DNA of 64,000 nucleotides. Source: a bacterium. Its GTDB lineage: Bacteria > Auribacterota > UBA6266. How positions within the stretch are numbered: the stretch's first letter is position 1; each line of letters opens with the position of its first letter. Positions 37,601-45,875 of this stretch are shown here, in pieces. The stretch is taken from NCBI GenBank assembly GCA_023228325.1, contig JALOBK010000001.1, forward strand, positions 1,713,549 to 1,777,548, read 5' to 3'. Under the pieces are notes generated by a model. That model searched no databases, was not told where the DNA came from, and worked only from the letters and a program-made list of their open reading frames with translations. The translations under genes and the position numbers were made by a program.

Positions 37601-38521
37601 ATGGCTAATGAAAGTGTTTTCAAAAGATACAAAAATAACCCTATTATCACCGCCGCGGCGGTTAAAAGGGCCAACAGTATTCATAACAGCGCCGTGGTGC
37701 CGTTTAATGACGGATATGCCGGGGTATTCAGGGTTGATGAACAGGATTTCAGGTTTACGCTGCATGCGGGAAGGAGCAAAGACGGCATTCAGTGGAAAAT
37801 TGAGGATGAAGAAATCAAAATGAAGTGCTCCAACCCCGATATTCCTGAAAGCAAAAGAAATTATGACCCGAGGATTACCATGCTTGACGGTATCTATTAT
37901 ATAACGTGGTGTGTGGATTCTTCCCAGGGGCCTTGCATAGGGCTGGCAAAAACCAGAGACTTTGAAAACTTCGAGAGGATGGACAATCCGTTCCCGCCGG
38001 CAAACAGGAACTGTGTGATTTTCCCGAGAAAAATCAACGGTAAGTATGCGGTGCTGCACCGTCCCAGTGACAGGGGGCATACGCCGTTCGGTGATATTTT
38101 TTATTCCGCGAGTCCCGATCTTGTCCACTGGGGCACCCACAGGTTTGTCTTCGGCCCGCTGCGGGGATGGCAATCGACTAAAGTCGGCCCGGGCCCGGCT
38201 CCTATTGAGATGGAAGATGGGTGGTTGCTTATCTATCACGGGGTCTGGACCAGCTGCAACGGTTATCTGTATTATGCCGGAGGCGCTATCCTTGATAAGG
38301 AAAAACCATGGAAAGTCCTGTACAGGACCAGGGATTACCTGTTAGCCCCCACCGAGATTTATGAAAGGGTCGGGGATGTGCCCAATGTGGTCTTTCCAAG
38401 TTCAGCGGTTGTAATAGGTAAGACTTTGAGATTATATTATGGCTGCGCCGACACCTGTATTTCTGTGGCCGAAGCCGATATCGACGAAATCGCCGGGTTT
38501 ATAAAAACCCACAGTTTTTAG
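37601..38521 (+). CDS. GH130 family beta-mannoside phosphorylase-like enzyme, copy 2
   Basis: The 306 residues have the GH130 propeller signatures: YKNNPIITAAAVKRANSIHN, Asp89 in RNYDPRIT, VIFPRKINGKYA, VGPGPAPIEMEDGWLLIYHG and ERVGDVPNVVFP. The residue before the catalytic DPR is Tyr rather than the Glu of copy 1, so substrate or subfamily may differ. GGAGG lies 9 bases before the ATG. It precedes the second sugar-binding lipoprotein by 25 bp. Confidence 0.87.
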   Translation: MANESVFKRYKNNPIITAAAVKRANSIHNSAVVPFNDGYAGVFRVDEQDFRFTLHAGRSKDGIQWKIEDEEIKMKCSNPDIPESKRNYDPRITMLDGIYYITWCVDSSQGPCIGLAKTRDFENFERMDNPFPPANRNCVIFPRKINGKYAVLHRPSDRGHTPFGDIFYSASPDLVHWGTHRFVFGPLRGWQSTKVGPGPAPIEMEDGWLLIYHGVWTSCNGYLYYAGGAILDKEKPWKVLYRTRDYLLAPTEIYERVGDVPNVVFPSSAVVIGKTLRLYYGCADTCISVAEADIDEIAGFIKTHSF

Positions 38522-38546
38522 ATTTCAATTTAACGGGGGAAACAGG

Positions 38547-39842
38547 GTGTTAGAAGACGCTATGACGCGGATTTTAAAAAGGTTTTTTCTGTGCGGTCTT
38601 TGTTTTATTATATGCGCCTTTTTAAGTTCGTGTTCCGGGGTGAAAAAAGAGCCCGGGATAAAAAAAATAGTTTTTTTGCTGAGGGCCACTCCCGAACAGT
38701 TAAGCATATGGAAAACAGTTGTAGATGTTTTTAAGCGTAAAAACCCCGGAATCGGAGTAGAGCTGCAAAATGTTGAAGACCGCTATTACTGGTCTAAATT
38801 GCGCACCATGATAGCCGGCGGCACGCCCCCCGATGTCATATTTATGGAGTCGTACAGGATACAGGCTTATGTCCTGCAGGATTCACTCGAGGACCTTTCC
38901 CCTTACATCCGCAGGTCGAAAAACATAAAAGCTTCGGATTTTTATGAAGAATCCTTTAACCTGTATAAATTCGGGAATAAGGTTTACGGACTGCCGAATG
39001 ATATCGCCGTGTACTGTATGTTTTATAACAAGGATATTTTCGACGCTTATGGGGTTGATTATCCGAAAGATGACTGGACATGGGATGATTTTCTGGAGAA
39101 AGCTGAAAAGCTGACCCTGGATCTCGACAATAACGGCCTCAAGGAAGTTTACGGATATGTGTACGGACATCCGTTTTCTTCTTTTTTATGGATATGGCAG
39201 AATGATGCTTATTTGACGGATGATTATTTGAATCCCGGAAGAATAACTGTGACTTCGGATAATTTTGTCCAGGCGTTGAAATTCATATCCGATATGAGGT
39301 TTAAATACGGCATTGTCCCCGGCCTTACGGAGCTGGAAGTGCTGAATACAAGCCTTTTCTTTGTGCAGGGCAGGGTCGCGATGGTAGTCGACGGGCACTG
39401 GATGGTGCCTTATTATAAGAACTATGCGAACTTCAAGTGGGATGTTGTCGTTCTGCCGAAGGGAAAGCAAAGGGCTACTTTAGGCGAAGGTTCATGCTTT
39501 TCCATAAGCAAAACATCGAAGAACAAAGATGCCGCATGGAAGCTTATTGAATTCCTGGCAGGGGAGCACGGACAGAAACTGATAGTCAAGATGGGGTTTT
39601 CCACTCCGGCGTTAAAAAAGATAGCTGAATCGGAACAGTATTTTTCTTCCGAGTCATACAGCGAGAGCGCATTCATAAAATCTATTCCTTTCGGGAAATG
39701 TTTTCCGCGGACGGAGCATCTGGCGGAATTACAGGATGCATTTTACCGTCTTCATGAGATTGTTGTAATGGATAACAACGCTGATATCAGACTGTTATGC
39801 GAAAAATACGGCAAAGAAATGCAGGAGATTCTCAGCCAGTAA
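38547..39842 (+). CDS. ABC-type sugar-binding lipoprotein (family 1), copy 2
   Basis: The 431-residue product is a clear paralogue of 35090-36373: TPEQLSIWKTVVDVFKRKNP, MIAGGTPPDVIFMESYRIQAY, DYPKDDWTWDDFLEKAEKLT and GEGSCFSISKTSKNKDAAW align without large gaps. Lipobox is LSSC. GTG at 38547, six bases after GGGGGA, is the likely start; an ATG at 38562 is possible. No permease follows; the gene is last in the locus before the uppS promoter. Confidence 0.88.
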   Translation: MLEDAMTRILKRFFLCGLCFIICAFLSSCSGVKKEPGIKKIVFLLRATPEQLSIWKTVVDVFKRKNPGIGVELQNVEDRYYWSKLRTMIAGGTPPDVIFMESYRIQAYVLQDSLEDLSPYIRRSKNIKASDFYEESFNLYKFGNKVYGLPNDIAVYCMFYNKDIFDAYGVDYPKDDWTWDDFLEKAEKLTLDLDNNGLKEVYGYVYGHPFSSFLWIWQNDAYLTDDYLNPGRITVTSDNFVQALKFISDMRFKYGIVPGLTELEVLNTSLFFVQGRVAMVVDGHWMVPYYKNYANFKWDVVVLPKGKQRATLGEGSCFSISKTSKNKDAAWKLIEFLAGEHGQKLIVKMGFSTPALKKIAESEQYFSSESYSESAFIKSIPFGKCFPRTEHLAELQDAFYRLHEIVVMDNNADIRLLCEKYGKEMQEILSQ

Positions 39843-39909
39843 GCTTACCGACAGGCCTTTCCGGCCTTTCCGGCCGAGTTGAGCGAGTCCCTTCACGTTC
39901 TATAATCTA

Positions 39910-39938
39910 TTGACACTGTATGTGTAAAAAAATATAAT
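39910..39938 (+). promoter_or_regulatory. Consensus sigma-70 promoter of the uppS cluster
   Basis: TTGACA (39910-39915), exactly 17 nt, and TATAAT (39933-39938): a perfect match to the consensus. Confidence 0.85.
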
Positions 39939-39984
39939 CACTTACTTAAGTTTTAAACCGTCAATAATCTATAAGTGTTCGGGT

Positions 39985-40698
39985 ATGCAGAAATTGAAAG
40001 TTCCGGATCATATTGCAATAATTATGGATGGAAACGGCAGATGGGCGAAGAAGAAAGGTCTGCCGAGAATAAAAGGCCATTACGAGGGCGCAAAATCTGT
40101 CCGCCGCATTGTGGAAGCATGTGTGGAATTAAAGCTCAAATACCTGACATTATATGCTTTTTCAACTGAAAATTGGAAAAGAGGCAAGAGCGAAGTACAT
40201 GCGCTGATGAGACTTTTGAACAGGTTCCTGCGCTTTGAACTTAAGAATATGATGAAAAACAGGATAAAGTTCAGAGTTATCGGAGATATAAGCTTATTTC
40301 CGCCGGATTTAAAAAAGAATATAATTTCCGCCGAAGATCAGACTAAAGCCAATGAGGGGTTAACGCTTGTCCTGGCTTTGAACTATGGTTCCAGGGCGGA
40401 AATATTAAAAGCGGTCCGCGAGATAGCGGTTAAATGCCGGAAAGGCGATATCCAGCCGCAGGCGATAGATGAGGCTGTATTTCAAAGGCATCTTTACACT
40501 GACGGTATCCCGGATCCCGATTTATTGATAAGAACCAGCGGAGAAGTCAGATTGAGCAATTTTCTGTTATGGCAGTGTTCTTATACGGAATTCTGTTTTA
40601 CCGGGGTCCTTTGGCCTGATTTCGGCAAACAGGAACTTCTGGAAGCTGTTAAGGAGTATTACAACCGCGAGAGAAGATACGGGAAAGAAAGAGCTTGA
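39985..40698 (+). CDS. uppS: Isoprenyl transferase (undecaprenyl diphosphate synthase)
   Basis: Makes C55 undecaprenyl diphosphate, the lipid carrier of cell-wall synthesis. 237 residues with the family blocks IIMDGNGRWAKKKGLPRIKGH (catalytic Asp), LTLYAFSTENWKR, and DLLIRTSGEVRLSNFLLWQ with TEFCF at the end. First gene after a consensus promoter. Its stop overlaps a possible TTG start of cdsA. Confidence 0.95.
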   Translation: MQKLKVPDHIAIIMDGNGRWAKKKGLPRIKGHYEGAKSVRRIVEACVELKLKYLTLYAFSTENWKRGKSEVHALMRLLNRFLRFELKNMMKNRIKFRVIGDISLFPPDLKKNIISAEDQTKANEGLTLVLALNYGSRAEILKAVREIAVKCRKGDIQPQAIDEAVFQRHLYTDGIPDPDLLIRTSGEVRLSNFLLWQCSYTEFCFTGVLWPDFGKQELLEAVKEYYNRERRYGKERA

Positions 40699-40703
40699 AA
40701 TTT

Positions 40704-41537
40704 ATGGATAGCCTCGGAAAAAGATTGTTCAGTTCGGCGATATTAATACTTCTTTTGTTGCTGTTGATTTTCTTCGATAATACATATTTGATTATCGGCG
40801 GCGCTGTCGCTTTTGTCTTCTGGAGTTCCGTAGAGTTTTACGACCTTGTGCAGCAAAAGGGGATTAAGGCGTCAAAATGGTATGGAACCATTGCCAATAT
40901 AGTTATTATTATAGTTGTCGGTGTTTTGTGCGGGTTGAACGAAAGGGCATTGTCCCTGCTTACATGGGTCTTTTTATTCGCCGCCTGCGGCGCCTTTGTA
41001 AGGCAGCTGTTTGTGGCTTCTACAAATAATGCCATATTCGGGATATCAACCACGATACTCGGTATATTTTATGTCGGTTATCTCTTCAGTTTTCTGGTTT
41101 TACTGAGGTTTTTCCAGTCAATTTCCATAGGAAAATACTATCTGTTTTCGGCGGTTATGATGATCAAGTTTTCTGACGCATTTGCTTTTTTCATAGGTTC
41201 TGTTTTCGGAAAACACAGGCTTAGCGCCCGCTTAAGCCCGAAGAAATCGATTGAAGGCCTGATAGGCGGAATTATAGGTTCGGTGGCGGGCGGGTTAATC
41301 ACATATTTTTTTATTAAGGAAGTCGGTTTTTCCATACTTGACGCGGTCGTACTGGGATGTATTATCGGGGTTGTGGCGGAGATAGGCGATCTTTCGGAAT
41401 CTCTCCTGAAGAGAGACGCTGAAATAAAAGATTCAAAGCAGCTCTTTCCCGGACTCGGGGGAATGCTCGATATTCTTGACAGCCCCCTTCTGTGCGCCCC
41501 GGTTTTTTATTTTTATGTCAGCTATATTTTGAAATAA
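40704..41537 (+). CDS. cdsA: Phosphatidate cytidylyltransferase
   Basis: Forms CDP-diacylglycerol, the precursor of phospholipids. About 277 residues with eight hydrophobic segments and the CdsA signature near the C terminus: GDLSESLLKR, IKDSKQLFPG and GGMLDILDS. I use the ATG at 40704; a TTG at 40695 overlapping the uppS stop is equally possible. An intergenic repeat follows. Confidence 0.92.
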   Translation: MDSLGKRLFSSAILILLLLLLIFFDNTYLIIGGAVAFVFWSSVEFYDLVQQKGIKASKWYGTIANIVIIIVVGVLCGLNERALSLLTWVFLFAACGAFVRQLFVASTNNAIFGISTTILGIFYVGYLFSFLVLLRFFQSISIGKYYLFSAVMMIKFSDAFAFFIGSVFGKHRLSARLSPKKSIEGLIGGIIGSVAGGLITYFFIKEVGFSILDAVVLGCIIGVVAEIGDLSESLLKRDAEIKDSKQLFPGLGGMLDILDSPLLCAPVFYFYVSYILK

Positions 41538-41554
41538 GTTAAATGGTCGAGTAG

Positions 41555-41760
41555 AAAAGGATGAGGTTAAGGTTGAGTCTTAGGAAAAACAGCAGGCTAA
41601 TATTGGTTAGGGAGTAAGTTTTGCAGGGCCTCTTTTTTGTGAGCGGCCACGCCTTGCCTGCCGGCAGGCAGGGTGCCCGAAGGGCGAGCGAGTAAAAAAG
41701 TGGAGCACAGTAAGCCTCGGTGGGGCTTACAAACGTCCCTGAAAAATTTGCTTCCTAAAC
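41555..41760. repeat. MITE-like palindromic element (family A, copy 1)
   Basis: Nearly the same sequence recurs at 45606-45789. Outer inverted arms: GGAGTAAGTTTTGCAGGG and CCCTGAAAAATTTGCTTCC; inner arms TCTTTTTTGTGAGCGGCC and GGGCGAGCGAGTAAAAAAGT. It begins with a GGTTAAGGTTGAG word. Copy 1 has a 21 nt insertion at 41651-41671 that copy 2 lacks. Confidence 0.8.
41655..41668. repeat. Short GC palindrome inserted in family A copy 1
   Basis: GCCTGCCGGCAGGC, inside the 21 nt insertion 41651-41671. The flanking sequence is continuous in copy 2. Confidence 0.7.
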
Positions 41761-41803
41761 AAAATATCATCATAAGGCCAAAACTCCGTTTTTAATATAT
41801 ACA

Positions 41804-42976
41804 ATGCAAAAAATGAAAAAAATATCCATACTGGGCTCTACAGGTTCCATAGGTGAAAGCTGTCTGGACATAATAAGGAATAATCCGGACAGGTTTAAGG
41901 TTTTTGCTTTGACTGCCGGAAAAAACGAAAAACTTTTAGCGAAGCAGGTTAACGAGTTTCGTCCCGGGTACGCGGTTATTGCCGATGACACAAAATATCC
42001 GGGTATAAAAGGAAAAATACCAAAGGGAACAAAGTTAATTTCAGGAAGCGAGGGGCTTAAATATGTCGCGTCTCTTAAAGATGCGGATATATGTGTTTCC
42101 GCATTGGTGGGTTCTGCCGGGCTGATGCCTACTTTTGAAGCGGCCCGCAGCGGCAAACGGCTTGCCATCGCAAATAAAGAATCGCTTGTTATGGCGGGTG
42201 AGCTGATGCTGAAAAACGCGGAGAGATTCTCAACGGAAATACTGCCTGTTGACAGTGAACACAGCGCGATATTTCAGTGCCTTGCCGGCAATGACAAGTC
42301 CGGTTTTAAAAGTATAATTCTTACAGCTTCAGGCGGTCCCTTCCTGAATTGCAGCAAGAGCCGCATGAGCAGGATGAAACCGGAGAACGCCTTAAAACAT
42401 CCTTGCTGGAAAATGGGCGCGAAAGTTACGGTGGATTCTGCGACATTGATGAATAAAGCCCTGGAAATCATTGAAGCAAAATGGCTTTTTGGCGCCGATC
42501 CCGGAAAAATAAAGGTTGTGATTCATCGCGAATCCGTCATTCACTCAATGGTCCAATTTAAAGATAATTCGGTTATAGCGCAGTTAAGCGTTCCGGATAT
42601 GAGGATTCCCATCCAGTATGCGTTGACATATCCGGACAGGATTGAATCGCCGGTAAAGGCGCTGAATCTGGCTGACATAAAAAGCCTGACCTTTGCCGAA
42701 CCCGATGAAAAAAAATTTCCTTTTCTGAAACTGGCATATCAGGTTTTGGAAAAAGGGGGTGTATATCCGGCGGTTATGAGCTCGTCGAATGAAGTTGCGG
42801 TGGGCGGTTTTTTGAAAAAACAGCTGAATATTACTCAGATATATGAAATTGTCGTAGACACTCTTTCATCCGTAAGGAATAGAAAGATGAAAACAATTGA
42901 AGATGTGAAAGACGCCGATCGCTGGGCAAGGGAATACGCGTCGGAATTGCTAAAAAAGAAAAGGGGAAGCCGCTGA
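41804..42976 (+). CDS. dxr: 1-deoxy-D-xylulose 5-phosphate reductoisomerase
   Basis: Second step of the MEP isoprenoid pathway. 390 residues: NADPH-binding GSTGSIGES, KESLVMAGEL, the metal-binding Asp/Glu in VDSEHSAIFQCL, and MGAKVTVDSATLMNK. No good SD precedes the ATG; a second ATG three codons later is possible. Its stop overlaps the rseP start (TGATG). Pairs functionally with ispG two genes on. Confidence 0.96.
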   Translation: MQKMKKISILGSTGSIGESCLDIIRNNPDRFKVFALTAGKNEKLLAKQVNEFRPGYAVIADDTKYPGIKGKIPKGTKLISGSEGLKYVASLKDADICVSALVGSAGLMPTFEAARSGKRLAIANKESLVMAGELMLKNAERFSTEILPVDSEHSAIFQCLAGNDKSGFKSIILTASGGPFLNCSKSRMSRMKPENALKHPCWKMGAKVTVDSATLMNKALEIIEAKWLFGADPGKIKVVIHRESVIHSMVQFKDNSVIAQLSVPDMRIPIQYALTYPDRIESPVKALNLADIKSLTFAEPDEKKFPFLKLAYQVLEKGGVYPAVMSSSNEVAVGGFLKKQLNITQIYEIVVDTLSSVRNRKMKTIEDVKDADRWAREYASELLKKKRGSR

Positions 42977-44553
42977 TGGAACTGATTTTTAATATTCTTA
43001 TTTTTGCGATATTTCTGGGGGTGCTTGTTTTTGTCCATGAACTGGGGCATTTCTTGACCGCTAAATTTTTGAACATTTATGTATTTGAATTTATGATCGG
43101 GTTTCCTCCGAAACTTTTTAAAGTAAAAAGAAAAGAGACTGAGTACGGTATAGGGGCGATACCGATAGGGGGATATGTGAAGATGGCCGGGCAGGAAGAT
43201 TTCCCCGGACATGAAGAAGACGAGATAAAAAATATCGGCATAAAGGTTCCCGAAGACCGGAAGTTTAACAGGAAAAGTGTCTGGCAGAGGATGTCCGTTA
43301 TCGTTGCCGGCCCGTTTATGAATTTCTTCTTCGGGGTATTTGTCTTTATAATGCTTTTCCTTCTGGGGCATCAGGTCTTGCTGGGGATGAAGGAGAATTA
43401 TATCGGCGGCGTGCTGCCGGATTCGCCTGCCGAGAAAATCGGTTTGCGCGCCGGAGACAGGATTGCAGGCGTAAACGGAGTCGAAACCCCGACCTTTGAA
43501 GATATACGATGGCAGATTATTTCAAAAGCCGGGGATGAACTGAAATTAAGCGTGAACAGAAACGGCTTGCTCCATGATTTTACCGTTGTTCCGGAAAAAC
43601 CCAAAGGCCGTAATCCCGGCGGGATAGGTATAAGCCCTTTTGATTTCACTGAAGTTTATGAGGTCCAGAGCGATACTCCCGCTGAAAAGGCGGGCTTGCT
43701 CCCGAAAGATATTATACTTAAGCTCGATGATAAGTATGTCCAGCTTTCTGACTTCAGTATGTTTACGGCCGACAGGCTGGGTAAAAAAATGGAGTTGACC
43801 ATTTTAAGAGAAGGAGAAGAAGAGCGTGTATCTTTAGTCCCTATGCCGTTAAAATGCCTGAGCGGGATGTTCGTAACAGAGGACAACATTGTCATTGTTT
43901 ATAATGAGAAAAAGGCGGGAAGCGTAATCCGGACAGGGGACAGAATCGAAAAATTCAATGATATTGATATAGAAAAAAAGAATCAGGTGAATGACCTTGT
44001 GGCCGGACAGGCAAAAAGTTCGAAGGTTAAAATAACGGTTTCAAGGCGGACAAAAAAAGGATTTTTCGGGTCATCTGAGAACCGGCTTGAAATTACTTCA
44101 AAAATAGATTTCAGGGGTATTATAGGAGTAAGGACGGGGCCTGCGATGATATATGAGAAATATCCTTTCGGAAAAGCGGTCCAAAAAGGGATAAGCCAAT
44201 CGTTATCGACTTTGAAAATGGTTGTCGGTTCTCTGGCGCTCTTATTTTCGGGCAGGGTCGGTTTTGACCAGCTGCAGGGCCCGGTCGGGATATTCAAAGT
44301 AACATCGGCAGTAGCAAGTTTCGGTATTTCCAGTCTGATGAAATGGATGGGTATTTTGAGCATGTACCTGGCTTTCTTCAATATTCTTCCCCTGCCCATG
44401 CTTGACGGGGGGCATATCCTTTTGCTGTTAATAGAAAAAATAAAGGGCAGGCCGATTAATGAAAAATATGTCCTTATATGGCAGAAAATCGGGTTAATAC
44501 TTATTATGTTACTTCTGGTTTTTGTTACGTTTAATGATATAAGGTTAAGATGA
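42976..44553 (+). CDS. rseP: Site-2 intramembrane metalloprotease RseP
   Basis: An M50 protease that cleaves anti-sigma factors and signal-peptide remnants within the membrane. HELGH zinc motif in VFVHELGHFLTAKF near residue 20 and the third-ligand motif LPLPMLDGGH near the C terminus. At 525 residues it is longer than the ~450 usual, because three PDZ-like segments are visible (PAEKIGLRAGDRIAGVNG, PAEKAGLLPKDIILKLDD, SVIRTGDRIEKFNDIDI). Overlaps dxr by one and ispG by four bases. Confidence 0.93.
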   Translation: MELIFNILIFAIFLGVLVFVHELGHFLTAKFLNIYVFEFMIGFPPKLFKVKRKETEYGIGAIPIGGYVKMAGQEDFPGHEEDEIKNIGIKVPEDRKFNRKSVWQRMSVIVAGPFMNFFFGVFVFIMLFLLGHQVLLGMKENYIGGVLPDSPAEKIGLRAGDRIAGVNGVETPTFEDIRWQIISKAGDELKLSVNRNGLLHDFTVVPEKPKGRNPGGIGISPFDFTEVYEVQSDTPAEKAGLLPKDIILKLDDKYVQLSDFSMFTADRLGKKMELTILREGEEERVSLVPMPLKCLSGMFVTEDNIVIVYNEKKAGSVIRTGDRIEKFNDIDIEKKNQVNDLVAGQAKSSKVKITVSRRTKKGFFGSSENRLEITSKIDFRGIIGVRTGPAMIYEKYPFGKAVQKGISQSLSTLKMVVGSLALLFSGRVGFDQLQGPVGIFKVTSAVASFGISSLMKWMGILSMYLAFFNILPLPMLDGGHILLLLIEKIKGRPINEKYVLIWQKIGLILIMLLLVFVTFNDIRLR

Positions 44554-45602
44554 AAAGACGTAAAACGATTAAAATAAAAGTCGGAAATGTATTTGTGGGC
44601 GGAAACGCGCCCATATCCGTGCAATCGATGACTAAAACCGATACGAAAGATACAGATGCGACATTGCGGCAGATAAGCCGGTTGATAAATGAAGGCTGCG
44701 AAATCGTTAGAGTAGCCGTGAAAAATTCTACCGATATAAAGCCGTTTGAAAAAATCGCGGGGCGCGCAAAAATACCTGTGATAGCCGATATACATTTTGA
44801 TTACCGCCTGGCAGCCAAAGCGGCGGAAGCGGGAGCTTCCTGTGTGAGAATTAATCCGGGTAACATCGGTTCATCCGAAAAAGTAAAATTTGTCGTTGAC
44901 TGCCTGAAAAAGCACAGGGTTCCCATGCGGATAGGAGTTAATTCAGGCTCCCTTGAACCTGAATTATTGAAAAAATATAAAAAACCTGTTCCAGAAGCGC
45001 TTGTCGAAAGCGCCCTGAAGAACATAAGGTTGGTGGAGAAATTCGGTTTTTATGACCTGAAAGTTTCTATCAAATCCACCAGCGTAAGGGATACGTGCGA
45101 TGCGTACAGGCTTTTGGCGTCAAAGACGAAGTATCCTTTTCATATAGGTATTACCGAAGCGGGGACAGTATTTTCAGGTACTATCAAATCCGCGATCGGC
45201 ATCGGGTCCCTGCTCCTCGAAGGAATCGGCGATACCGTAAGGGTTTCCCTTACCGCTGATCCTGTCCGGGAAGTCAGGGTCGCCAAAGAGATATTGAAAT
45301 CCCTGGGCTTGAGGAAGTTCGGCCCGGAGATAATATCCTGCCCGACCTGCGGAAGGAAAGAGATCGATGTAGAAAAAATCGCGCTCGAAGTCGAAAAACT
45401 CGCCGCCGGCATAAAAACGCCCATGACTATCGCGGTAATGGGTTGTTCCGTGAACGGGCCGGGAGAGGCGAGGGAAGCCGATATAGGTATAGCCGGCGGA
45501 AAAAACATTGGAATTATTTTTAAAAACGGTAGAATTATAAAGAAAGTTAAATCTGAAAAATTATTAAGCGAATTCAGGAAAATCATTGAGAAAAGTTATT
45601 AA
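44550..45602 (+). CDS. ispG: 4-hydroxy-3-methylbut-2-en-1-yl diphosphate synthase
   Basis: Sixth step of the MEP pathway, a [4Fe-4S] enzyme. 350 residues: TIM barrel starting with VGNVFVGGNAPISVQSMT, then the Fe-S cysteines in SCPTCGR and GCSVNGPGEA plus the conserved Glu. Overlaps rseP by 4 bp (ATGA). It closes the uppS-cdsA-dxr-rseP-ispG unit before a family A repeat. Confidence 0.96.
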   Translation: MKRRKTIKIKVGNVFVGGNAPISVQSMTKTDTKDTDATLRQISRLINEGCEIVRVAVKNSTDIKPFEKIAGRAKIPVIADIHFDYRLAAKAAEAGASCVRINPGNIGSSEKVKFVVDCLKKHRVPMRIGVNSGSLEPELLKKYKKPVPEALVESALKNIRLVEKFGFYDLKVSIKSTSVRDTCDAYRLLASKTKYPFHIGITEAGTVFSGTIKSAIGIGSLLLEGIGDTVRVSLTADPVREVRVAKEILKSLGLRKFGPEIISCPTCGRKEIDVEKIALEVEKLAAGIKTPMTIAVMGCSVNGPGEAREADIGIAGGKNIGIIFKNGRIIKKVKSEKLLSEFRKIIEKSY

Positions 45603-45605
45603 GTG

Positions 45606-45789
45606 AAAAAGGCTAAGGTTAAGGCTGAGGCTTAGAAAAACAGCAGGGAAGGTTGGTTAGGAAGTAAGTTTTGCAGGGCCTCTTTTTTGTGAGCGGCCAC
45701 GGTGCCCGAAGGGCGAGCAAGCAAAAAAGTGGAGTGCAGGAAGACTCGGCGGGACTTACAAACGTCCCTGAAAAATTTGCTTCCTGAAC
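45606..45789. repeat. MITE-like palindromic element (family A, copy 2)
   Basis: Aligns with 41555-41760, apart from the missing 21 nt insertion and scattered substitutions. Starts with AAGGCTAAGGTTAAGGCTGAG. Outer arms GGAAGTAAGTTTTGCAGGG and CCCTGAAAAATTTGCTTCC are inverted. Confidence 0.8.
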
Positions 45790-45875
45790 AATGCATGATT
45801 GTAAGGCAAGGGAAATAGTTGAGTAGGTCCGGGTACATGCCTCGGACACGCTCACTTCGTGAGCAGGGAGAGCAT

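Noticed and set aside
39843..39909. Repeated GGCCTTTCC units as a terminator of the sugar locus
   Set aside because: Small GGCC stems can form, but no T-run follows, so an intrinsic terminator is not supported.
43983..44795. 270-codon open frame antisense to rseP/ispG
   Set aside because: It overlaps two well-supported genes and its product has no recognisable features.
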